Origin: UBA4124 sp052034745
Lineage (GTDB): Bacteria > Patescibacteriota > Minisyncoccia > Phycocordibacterales > UBA9973
Direction of reading: 5' to 3'
DNA length: 5,528 nucleotides
Assembly (NCBI GenBank): GCA_052034745.1
Contig: JBPOIF010000043.1
Span: forward strand, 1-5,528
Shown here piece by piece: positions 1 to 4,725 of this stretch (the first letter of the stretch is position 1; each line of letters opens with the position of its first letter). The notes beneath the pieces were generated by a model. The model had not been told where the DNA came from, did no database searches, and was given only the letters and a program-made list of their open reading frames with translations. Made by a program: the position numbers and the translations under genes.

Positions 1-7
1 TTTTTTG

Positions 8-29
8 AGGGAGTATATCTATACTCCCT
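8..29 (+). terminator. Hairpin, possible terminator of an upstream gene
   Basis: Positions 8-17 (AGGGAGTATA) are the exact reverse complement of 20-29 (TATACTCCCT), giving a 10-bp stem with a 2-base loop that would open to 4. The stem is followed on the plus strand by TTTCATTATT, a broken T-tract, so termination of a plus-strand gene ending before the window is the likeliest role. The run of six T at 1-6 lies on the wrong side for a minus-strand terminator. The poor T-tract keeps confidence moderate. Confidence 0.45.
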
Positions 30-62
30 TTCATTATTCAGCTCACGAATTTCGCGAGTTGA

Positions 63-92
63 TTGTGAAAAACAATTTTGTTCATTTTAAAT
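63..92 (+). promoter_or_regulatory. Possible promoter of the small membrane protein gene
   Basis: A weak -35-like TTGTGA (63-68) and a -10-like TTAAAT (87-92) are 18 bases apart. The -10 would end 8 bases before the ATG at 101, fitting a leaderless transcript. The region is very AT-rich, so such matches are expected by chance. No Shine-Dalgarno sequence precedes the ATG. Confidence 0.3.
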
Positions 93-100
93 AAAATACT

Positions 101-523
101 ATGCCTCCTCCTATTTCAGTTTTTCAGCAAATAAACTTATCTTCCTGGATAGAAAATATCAAAGACCTCGAAAAGAAAAATATTGCAGAACGTATTTATA
201 AAGAGTATTGGAGTCTTTTGACAGTTAGTAGCGGTGATATGTTGCTAGGGGGTTTTTTGATCCCGGCTATTATTACCGCTCCAGTACCTTTTCTGTTTTA
301 TCTCTTATTCCCTAATCTCTCTACACAAGGATACGCTATTTTTTCTTGGTTAATAGGGTATGCCATCTTACAAGTATTTTCAATAAAATACAGATGGTTT
401 GAATCAAAGCGGCTTATAGATAATATGCCTGAGGTAAAAAAACGTTTCGAACTGTACATTTCTGATCCGAAAGCGAAAGAAGTATACGAAGAAATGAAAA
501 CGGTATTTAATGGAAAGGTTTAA
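101..523 (+). CDS. Small two-helix membrane protein, unknown function
   Basis: I do not recognise this 140-residue protein. Residues 1-45 are polar and likely helical, with charged stretches around 20-36. Two hydrophobic segments follow, about residues 48-70 and 78-96, separated by a short loop (PNLSTQG). The C-terminal 45 residues are charged, with many Lys and Glu. This predicts a helical hairpin in the inner membrane with both termini on the same side, probably the cytoplasm by the positive-inside rule (KYRWFESKR directly after the second helix). No signal peptide or catalytic motif is visible. The ATG at 101 is the first in frame and has no Shine-Dalgarno sequence. Third codon positions look more AT-rich by eye than in the genes that follow. 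It stands alone: a terminator follows 5 bases after the stop, and the next gene is convergent. The reading frame is solid; the function is unknown. Confidence 0.75.
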   Translation: MPPPISVFQQINLSSWIENIKDLEKKNIAERIYKEYWSLLTVSSGDMLLGGFLIPAIITAPVPFLFYLLFPNLSTQGYAIFSWLIGYAILQVFSIKYRWFESKRLIDNMPEVKKRFELYISDPKAKEVYEEMKTVFNGKV

Positions 524-528
524 AAATC

Positions 529-557
529 AAAACCGCCTCATATCGAGGCGGTTTTTT
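529..557. terminator. Bidirectional intrinsic terminator between convergent genes
   Basis: Positions 529-539 (AAAACCGCCTC) pair perfectly with 545-555 (GAGGCGGTTTT) around a 5-base loop. The plus strand continues with T to 557. The minus strand reads TTTTGATTTTT after the stem. It lies between the plus-strand stop (523) and the minus-strand stop (566), so it can serve both the small membrane protein and the DksA/TraR-like gene. Confidence 0.92.
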
Positions 558-565
558 AATTTGAA

Positions 566-922
566 TTATGCGTTGATGTTTGCTTTGTTGGTGCGAGCAG
601 CAGGGTTTGCTTCGAGACGATCTTCCTCGATTGGTTCCCCAGAAACTTCACAGATCCCGTAGGTGCCACTGTCGATTTTTTTGAGGGCATCGTTTATATC
701 GATGAGGCGCGCTTGGAGTGTCGAGAGCATCGCTGAGCGTTCTTCGAAGTCTTCGAAGCGATCTGCAGCATCGTTGTCATCGATCTCTCCCATAAGGTCC
801 TGGTCAGGAGTTGCTTCCCACATACCGGTCTCACTGTTGAAGTGGGCGATCCCTGCGAGTTGTTCTTCGAGGGTCTTTTTTTCTGCGTCCAATTTTTCTT
901 TATATACGGTTGTGTTTGCCAT
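566..922 (-). CDS. DksA/TraR-family transcription regulator with degenerate zinc finger
   Basis: This 118-residue protein belongs to the DksA/TraR family, which binds the RNA polymerase secondary channel and modulates initiation, often together with ppGpp. A charged coiled coil runs from about residue 5 to 85. Its tip carries D48-x-x-D51-x-A53, the DxxDxA pattern of E. coli DksA (D71, D74, A76). D51 lies 40 residues before C91, the same spacing as D74 to C114 in DksA. The C-terminal family signature is clear (YGICEVSGEPI, then RLEANPAA). Only the first of the four zinc cysteines remains (C91); the others are S94, N112 and N115. Zinc binding of the usual kind is therefore unlikely. Family members with few cysteines, such as Pseudomonas DksA2, work without zinc. 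Shorter than E. coli DksA (151 residues), mostly at the N-terminus. The ATG start is supported by an extended -10 box just upstream; there is no Shine-Dalgarno sequence. Whether it responds to ppGpp cannot be told. Confidence 0.9.
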   Translation of the reverse strand: MANTTVYKEKLDAEKKTLEEQLAGIAHFNSETGMWEATPDQDLMGEIDDNDAADRFEDFEERSAMLSTLQARLIDINDALKKIDSGTYGICEVSGEPIEEDRLEANPAARTNKANINA

Positions 923-929
923 GCAAGCA

Positions 930-957
930 ATACTAGCACGCCTGACAAAAAGTACAA
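930..957 (-). promoter_or_regulatory. Extended -10 promoter of the DksA/TraR-like gene
   Basis: Read on the minus strand: TTGTAC (957-952, weak -35), 16 bases, then TAGTAT (935-930), preceded by TGC (938-936), making an extended TGn -10 box. Seven bases separate the box from the ATG at 922. Transcription would start at or one base before the start codon, giving a leaderless mRNA. Confidence 0.6.
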
Positions 958-997
958 CCTTTCCTATCGGGGAAACTATCGTCTGGTTTCTCTTTGA

Positions 998-1882
998 TTA
1001 CTGCTGTTTAATGATCGTGTCATAAACAGCCTTTAAAACACTTGGTTTTGTGGTGATCACAATGATGTTGTTCGTGGCATACCCGTAGAGGATGAGTGGA
1101 TTTTCGCCACCTGTCTCTGTGTCTGTGTGCGAGAGAATGCGGACAGGGAGGTTGTGGATATAGGTGCTTTCAAATGTTTTTCCTATTTCGACGACAAGAT
1201 TGCTGACATCAATCGCGAGGGCTCGATAAAAGAGCTGGATGAGTTTTGGTTCTGCAATGAGGAGCTCCTTTGATGCTATTTGTGGATCTGGTACAGACAT
1301 AATCACAAAAGGTGTCGTGTCAAATCCGTCATGGAGTACGCCGAGACGTACGATGGTCATGGATGCAACAAGCGGTTCGGTGGGGGCGGCTTCGATGAAT
1401 TCAAAAAAGCCTTGTTTGGTAATCGGACTCAGAGTCCCCTCATCTTGGACGAGAGGGACGAGATAGGGCTTGTTGGTGCTGAGTGTTGCACTGTTTGATT
1501 GGAGTGTTGCGATTGTTTGGCGGATGTCGGTCGCTCCCGTGACGATAGGGTCAGTGTTTGGAAATACTCCCACAGAAATAGTTTTTTCTGCAGGGACAGT
1601 GAGAGAGTTGTAGTGATAGATGCTGTATCCTGTCGCAGATGCTGCGAGGATGACAAGGAGTATAGAAAAGAAAGAGTACCATTTTCGCTGAGAAGTGCTT
1701 TTGTGGTACGCCGCTTCGGCAGCTTCTCGCTCTCGTGCAGTAGAGAGCATCTCTTGGACGACATTCGCATCGGTTGCGTTCATTGCCTTTGAGAGGTCAT
1801 CTTCGTAGGTGTGAGCGCGGTGCGTCACCTCGGGTGTGGGAGGTGTTGCGATATCTTCATTTGTTGGAGGTGTTGGTTCCAT
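998..1882 (-). CDS. Single-pass membrane protein with extracytoplasmic domain, unknown function
   Basis: This is a 294-residue protein I cannot assign to a named family. Residues 1-20 are Pro/Thr-rich. Residues 24-66 are polar and helical-looking (many Ala, Glu, Asp, Arg). One transmembrane helix spans about 69-90, preceded by the basic SQRKW, so the N-terminus should be cytoplasmic and the remaining roughly 200 residues outside. That domain mixes hydrophobic beta-like stretches (for example FVIMSVPDP near 192-200 and NNIIVITTKP near 271-280) with polar loops and has no cysteine. The start abuts the preceding gene: the TAA of the NYN gene (1885-1883) is followed directly by this ATG (1882-1880), with no Shine-Dalgarno sequence, so translation by coupling to the upstream gene is likely. 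No convincing terminator is visible in the 75 bases before the DksA/TraR-like gene. The context suggests a membrane-linked partner of the NYN protein, which is inference from adjacency alone. Confidence 0.8.
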   Translation of the reverse strand: MEPTPPTNEDIATPPTPEVTHRAHTYEDDLSKAMNATDANVVQEMLSTAREREAAEAAYHKSTSQRKWYSFFSILLVILAASATGYSIYHYNSLTVPAEKTISVGVFPNTDPIVTGATDIRQTIATLQSNSATLSTNKPYLVPLVQDEGTLSPITKQGFFEFIEAAPTEPLVASMTIVRLGVLHDGFDTTPFVIMSVPDPQIASKELLIAEPKLIQLFYRALAIDVSNLVVEIGKTFESTYIHNLPVRILSHTDTETGGENPLILYGYATNNIIVITTKPSVLKAVYDTIIKQQ

Positions 1883-2389
1883 TTAGTATCCGAGGAGGTA
1901 CTTCTTTGGAGCTTTTGAAAGGTCAAAGAAATCATCTGCTGCATCTTTGAGGAGTGCTGAAGCAGACTTGCCAAAGGTGGCGACTTCGACCTGGATACCA
2001 TGGTGATACTGGAGGTATCGGCAAAGAGGGACAAAGTCTCCATCACCCGAGATGATAATGATCGCATCGAGCTTTGGTGCCATCGAGACAGCGTCGATTG
2101 CAAGTCCGATATCCCAGTCAGCCTTTTTGCTTCCATCAAAAAAGATTTGGAGGTCTTTGACCTTTGTTTCGATGCCGGCCTTGGTCAGTGCGCTCAAAAA
2201 TGCGCTCTCGTCCTCGCTCTCAGTGGTGATAGCGTAGGCGATTGCACGGATGAGTTTGCGTCCAGCGAGTGCGTCTTTGACGACGTTTGCAAAGTTGACC
2301 TTGCGTTTATAAAGGTTCTTTGCGGTATGGTAGAGATTTTGCGTGTCGATAAATATGCCGACGCGCTGATCCTTTTGTTTGATAATCAT
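1883..2389 (-). CDS. NYN-domain (LabA/DUF88-like) putative ribonuclease
   Basis: The 168-residue protein consists essentially of one NYN domain, a PIN-like fold of metal-dependent ribonucleases that includes LabA/DUF88 proteins. The acidic set is present: D15 in IDTQNLY with N18; D93 and D99 in DWDIGLAID; D116 and D118 in the diagnostic SGDGDF. Hydrophobic strands precede each (VGIFID; AIIIISGDGDF). RNA cleavage by a Mg-dependent active site is the family expectation; the substrate is unknown. An in-frame ATG at 2464 would add 25 residues, but that extension runs through the rpsO terminator hairpin and its T-tract. The ATG at 2389 is preferred because the fold starts right after it and a TATACT box lies 8 bases upstream. 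The stop abuts the start of the membrane protein gene, so the two form an operon. Pfam-style naming is from memory; confidence in the fold is high, in activity moderate. Confidence 0.9.
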   Translation of the reverse strand: MIIKQKDQRVGIFIDTQNLYHTAKNLYKRKVNFANVVKDALAGRKLIRAIAYAITTESEDESAFLSALTKAGIETKVKDLQIFFDGSKKADWDIGLAIDAVSMAPKLDAIIIISGDGDFVPLCRYLQYHHGIQVEVATFGKSASALLKDAADDFFDLSKAPKKYLLGY

Positions 2390-2397
2390 ATAAGGGT

Positions 2398-2403
2398 AGT
2401 ATA
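2398..2403 (-). promoter_or_regulatory. -10 box of the NYN/membrane-protein operon
   Basis: TATACT on the minus strand (2403-2398) matches the -10 consensus at five of six positions and ends 8 bases before the ATG at 2389. Transcription would start about one base before the start codon. The -35 is poor: CTTTCA at 2426-2421 with a 17-base spacer matches three of six. It lies after the rpsO terminator, consistent with an independent unit. Confidence 0.55.
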
Positions 2404-2445
2404 CCCCACTCCATTTCTTTTGAAAGAGAATGAATCGAAGTATAT

Positions 2446-2478
2446 AAAAACGTATACCGCCCAAAGAGGCGGTATACG
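2446..2478 (-). terminator. Strong intrinsic terminator of rpsO
   Basis: Positions 2451-2461 (CGTATACCGCC) pair perfectly with 2468-2478 (GGCGGTATACG), an 11-bp stem with a 6-base loop. On the minus strand the stem is followed by TTTTT (2450-2446) and more A/T. It begins 6 bases after the rpsO stop codon and lies upstream of the NYN promoter, separating the two units. Confidence 0.93.
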
Positions 2479-2483
2479 GAGAA

Positions 2484-2744
2484 TTAATTTTTAATTATTT
2501 TGAGTGCTTCTGCGTGTTGCTTGGGATTTGTCTTTTCGAGTACTTTGATGTGGCCTCGTCGATCGGCAACCATCTTGATGAGTCCTCGTCGTGAGTGGTT
2601 GTCTTTCTTGTGTTTCTTCAAATGGGTTGCGAGTTTGTCAATCGTTTCAGTGAGCACTGCAACTTGCACTTTCTTGGACCCGGTGTCCTTGTCGTGCACT
2701 TGATGCTTCTTGATGATTGCCTGCTTTTTCTTGGTCGTTAACAT
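2484..2744 (-). CDS. rpsO: 30S ribosomal protein uS15
   Basis: This 86-residue protein is ribosomal protein S15 (uS15), an early-binding small-subunit protein that contacts the three-way junction of helices 20, 21 and 22 in the central domain of 16S rRNA and takes part in bridges to the 50S subunit. The family core is well preserved: DTGSKKVQVAVLT, then HKKDNHSRRGL and the basic VADRRGH. The rRNA-contacting residues line up with E. coli: G22, Q27, H41, D48 and S51 are all present. The C-terminus differs, ending EALKIIKN instead of the usual L-G-L-R type end; length is close to the usual 89. The ATG has an extended -10 box 7 bases upstream and no Shine-Dalgarno sequence. In many bacteria rpsO is followed by pnp; here a strong terminator follows at once, and the next gene is an NYN-domain protein, so rpsO is transcribed alone. 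Confidence 0.97.
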   Translation of the reverse strand: MLTTKKKQAIIKKHQVHDKDTGSKKVQVAVLTETIDKLATHLKKHKKDNHSRRGLIKMVADRRGHIKVLEKTNPKQHAEALKIIKN

Positions 2745-2751
2745 AATATCT

Positions 2752-2779
2752 ATTCTAACATATAGGCAAAAAAAAGCAA
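2752..2779 (-). promoter_or_regulatory. Extended -10 promoter of rpsO
   Basis: On the minus strand TAGAAT (2757-2752) is preceded by TGT, giving an extended TGn -10 box. TTGCTT (2779-2774) sits 16 bases upstream as a weak -35. Seven bases separate the -10 from the ATG at 2744, so the start site falls at or next to the start codon. This leaves no room for the structured autoregulatory leader that S15 binds in some other bacteria. Confidence 0.6.
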
Positions 2780-2790
2780 GACTCCCCTCT

Positions 2791-2799
2791 TGAAATACT
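2791..2799 (+). promoter_or_regulatory. Weak extended -10-like element before the nuclease-like gene
   Basis: TGA followed by AATACT (2794-2799) resembles an extended -10 box and ends 5 bases before the ATG at 2805. No good -35 is seen. It would drive transcription divergently from rpsO across a 60-base gap. The match is partial (four of six), so this is tentative. Confidence 0.25.
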
Positions 2800-2804
2800 C
2801 CAAA

Positions 2805-3629
2805 ATGCCAAAAACCTTTACTTTTGGGACGAAAGGGGTATTGTTTGTTGCAAAAGCACTTTGTATGAAAAGAAAATTATCACAGTTTGAAGAAGAATCT
2901 TTTGCATTTTTTGGAGAGAACAGGCACAGGATCACACTTGCTCGTGAAATGGTCAGAAAGACCCTGCTCAGTCTCAAATTCCGAAAAAATTTCATAGGTT
3001 GGTTTGATATCAACAGCGATAACGTTTCGCATGTTAAAAAACGAATCGTTATTTCAGCGACGACGCAGCTGAATCAAAGGTATGCTTCTATACTAGGAGC
3101 ACAAGAGATGAAGATGGTTTTTTTTGTTTCACTGGAAAACCTTCCAGCAGTAGTCGAACGTATCTCGTTTGACCGCCCGTCTGTCGAGATGTCTGTGAAT
3201 CTCAACTTCAGAACCTTTTCTTCAGTTGTTGTTTCCGCTATCGAAAAATCAATTGAAGGACATGTATTCGGCTTCAATGCAGAAAACATGTTTTTTAAAA
3301 AATTCCTCCTCCCGTTGAAAGAGCGGTTTCCCGAACAGATACCGTATGTTCATTGGGCAGGAGAGCGAAAGGACTCCACTGAAGGAGTAGATTTTATCGT
3401 CGGGTATAAACCCGAAGAGTTGACTCAGGTTGTCGAAGTAGCGTTCCAGTACAAGACATCGTTTCGATATGTGGGAAAGCACAAAAAGAAGTACCCGGAT
3501 ATAAGTCTTTTTGTGGCCCATACGAATCTGTTGGATAACCTGTTCGCTTTAAAGGGAAATTTCTTTGTGTTCCTCAAGAAGCACTTAACACACAAGGTTG
3601 TTATCCCGGAAAAAGATTTTTCTGGATAA
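2805..3629 (+). CDS. Unrecognised protein with PD-(D/E)XK nuclease-like C-terminal half
   Basis: This 274-residue protein (from the ATG at 2805) is not one I can name. Residues 1-150 are basic and mixed alpha/beta, without a motif I recognise. The C-terminal half has the layout of a PD-(D/E)XK restriction-endonuclease-like core: a helix beginning AENMFFKKFL (E161), then EGVDFIV (D196), then a strand VVEVAFQYKTS with E211, Q215 and K217, then a helix and the strand DISLFVAH. The G-x-D ... Q-x-K-T-S pattern is typical of Mrr-like and related nucleases, where QxK replaces (D/E)xK. Nuclease function is inference from this pattern. No signal peptide or clear membrane helix is present. The frame stays open to a TTG at 2790, but the ATG at 2805 is preferred as the ordinary codon; neither has a Shine-Dalgarno sequence. 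A strong terminator follows 2 bases after the stop, so the recombinase downstream is a separate unit. Confidence 0.75.
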   Translation: MPKTFTFGTKGVLFVAKALCMKRKLSQFEEESFAFFGENRHRITLAREMVRKTLLSLKFRKNFIGWFDINSDNVSHVKKRIVISATTQLNQRYASILGAQEMKMVFFVSLENLPAVVERISFDRPSVEMSVNLNFRTFSSVVVSAIEKSIEGHVFGFNAENMFFKKFLLPLKERFPEQIPYVHWAGERKDSTEGVDFIVGYKPEELTQVVEVAFQYKTSFRYVGKHKKKYPDISLFVAHTNLLDNLFALKGNFFVFLKKHLTHKVVIPEKDFSG

Positions 3630-3631
3630 CG

Positions 3632-3661
3632 AAAAACGCGTCAACCCGGCGCGTTTTTTTT
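3632..3661 (+). terminator. Strong intrinsic terminator after the nuclease-like gene
   Basis: AAAAACGCG (3632-3640) pairs with CGCGTTTTT (3650-3658) around a 9-base loop, and the T-run continues to 3661, eight T in all. It starts just after the TAA at 3627-3629. The longest reading of the recombinase frame would have to translate through it, which argues against that longer start. Confidence 0.92.
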
Positions 3662-3669
3662 GCGAGCCC

Positions 3670-3699
3670 TTCGCACAATATTTTGCGACACTATATACT
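3670..3699 (+). promoter_or_regulatory. Promoter of the tyrosine recombinase gene
   Basis: TTCGCA (3670-3675, four of six to the -35 consensus), 18 bases, then TATACT (3694-3699, five of six to the -10). Six bases separate the -10 from the GTG at 3706, so transcription would start at about the start codon itself. Confidence 0.5.
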
Positions 3700-3705
3700 A
3701 CAGAG

Positions 3706-4614
3706 GTGATTACCAGTGATGCCAAACTACAATTCATCGAATACATCGAGATAGAAAAAGGGCGTTCTCGCCTCACTTCTCGCAATTATGACCACTATCT
3801 CTCCACCTTTTTCTCTCAGATGAATATCCGAGACACGAACGACATCACCGAGACAAAGGTGCGTGAATTTCGCCTGTGGCTCAATCGTGCCCCTGGTGCA
3901 AAAACAAAAGGGCAACACGCCGGCACGATGAAGAAGGTGACGCAGAACTACTATATGATCGCGCTTCGATCGTTTCTCAAGTATCTCCGCAAACGCAATA
4001 TCACTTCACTCTCCCCTGACACGATAGAGCTTGCAAAAGTTGGTGCTCGCGACCTCGACCTCATCTCTTCACATGAACTCGAACGCCTCCTTGTTGCTGC
4101 TGATGGTACCGATGTCAGAGGATTGCGCGATCGTGCGATGCTCGAACTATTTTTCTCGACAGGGCTTCGTCTCTCGGAACTTTGTTCGCTCAATCGCGAT
4201 CTCGATCTTGCTCGAGATGAATTTTCGATTCGAGGAAAGGGTGAAAAGGTGCGCGTGGTATTTCTCTCAGAAAGTGCAAAAGCGCATATCAAAAAGTATC
4301 TGCATGCACGCAAAGACATGGAGGAGGCATTGTTCGTTAATGGAACAAAAAAAACAAAGTCAGTCTCACGTCTCACTCCCCGCTCGATTGAACGTATCGT
4401 GAAGTTCTATGCGATCAAAGCCGGCATTTCAAAGAAAGTTACTCCGCACGTTTTGCGTCACTCCTTTGCGACAGACCTCCTTTCAAATGGTGCTGATATT
4501 CGTAGTGTGCAAATGATGCTCGGACATGCAAACATCGCGACAACACAGGTCTATACCCACATTACCGACAAACAGCTCAGAGAGGTGCACAAGAAGTTTC
4601 ATAGCAAAAAGTAG
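3706..4614 (+). CDS. XerC/XerD-type tyrosine recombinase
   Basis: The 302-residue protein is a complete tyrosine site-specific recombinase, close to the usual Xer length of about 300. Residues 1-100 form the SAM-like DNA-binding domain (start SDAKLQFIEYIEIEKGRS). The catalytic domain follows, with all six residues: R155 in TGLRLSEL, K178 in RGKGEK, H248 and R251 in HVLRHSFA, H274 in LGHANI and the nucleophile Y283 in TTQVYTH. Spacings of the last four match E. coli XerD. Xer proteins resolve chromosome dimers at dif during division; integrases of mobile elements share this fold. The length, lack of extra domains and lack of att-like repeats nearby favour a housekeeping Xer, but C versus D cannot be decided. 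An in-frame ATG at 3598 overlaps the previous gene and runs through a terminator. The GTG at 3706 is chosen because homology begins there and a TATACT box lies 6 bases upstream. No clear terminator follows. Confidence 0.93.
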   Translation: MITSDAKLQFIEYIEIEKGRSRLTSRNYDHYLSTFFSQMNIRDTNDITETKVREFRLWLNRAPGAKTKGQHAGTMKKVTQNYYMIALRSFLKYLRKRNITSLSPDTIELAKVGARDLDLISSHELERLLVAADGTDVRGLRDRAMLELFFSTGLRLSELCSLNRDLDLARDEFSIRGKGEKVRVVFLSESAKAHIKKYLHARKDMEEALFVNGTKKTKSVSRLTPRSIERIVKFYAIKAGISKKVTPHVLRHSFATDLLSNGADIRSVQMMLGHANIATTQVYTHITDKQLREVHKKFHSKK

Positions 4615-4647
4615 CTTTGCCGCGCGAAAACACTCTTCTGGATGTAG

Positions 4648-4676
4648 TTGACAAAAGAGTACAAAAGTGCTATAAT
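4648..4676 (+). promoter_or_regulatory. Perfect consensus sigma-70 promoter of the secreted membrane protein gene
   Basis: TTGACA (4648-4653), exactly 17 bases, then TATAAT (4671-4676), with TG at 4668-4669 making an extended -10 as well. The start site should be near 4683, leaving a leader of about 43 bases that is A-rich and has no Shine-Dalgarno sequence. By sequence this is the strongest promoter in the window. Confidence 0.92.
4651..4667 (+). repeat. Tandem ACAAAAG repeat inside the promoter spacer
   Basis: ACAAAAG occurs at 4651-4657 and again at 4661-4667, a 10-base period that places both copies on one face of the helix between the -35 and -10 boxes. It may be a binding site for a regulator or a chance product of A-rich sequence. 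Confidence 0.3.
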
Positions 4677-4681
4677 ACTCT
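4656..4681. repeat. Inverted repeat overlapping the -10 box, possible operator
   Basis: AGAGTA (4656-4661) and TACTCT (4676-4681) are exact reverse complements 14 bases apart, bracketing the -10 box with a 20-base centre spacing. A dimeric repressor could bind here, but six-base inverted repeats with a free gap arise easily by chance. Confidence 0.25.
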
Positions 4682-4725
4682 CAGTAAATAGTTGTTTTAA
4701 AATAAACCAAAAAAACCGAAAAAGA

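Noticed and set aside
62..76. ATTGT/ACAAT hairpin before the first gene as a second terminator or a riboswitch.
   Set aside because: A five-base-pair, almost pure A/T stem is too weak, and the leader is too short for a riboswitch.
969..992. Hairpin GAAAC/GTTTC between the membrane protein and DksA/TraR-like genes as a terminator.
   Set aside because: The stem is only five base pairs with a nine-base loop and has no T-tract after it on the minus strand.
663..1025. Long open frames opposite the DksA/TraR-like, membrane protein, NYN and xer genes.
   Set aside because: They lie antisense to or out of frame with well-supported genes, have no recognisable domains and are rich in Ser, Arg or Cys, as expected for shadow frames.
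2805..4614. The nuclease-like gene and the recombinase as one mobile element or defence island.
   Set aside because: A strong terminator and a separate promoter lie between them. No att-like direct repeats, tRNA, transposase or methylase are seen, and the recombinase looks like a housekeeping Xer.
4614..4640. Terminator after the recombinase gene around the GCCGCGCG stretch.
   Set aside because: No continuous stem longer than about four base pairs forms, and there is no T-tract; read-through into the next gene is possible.
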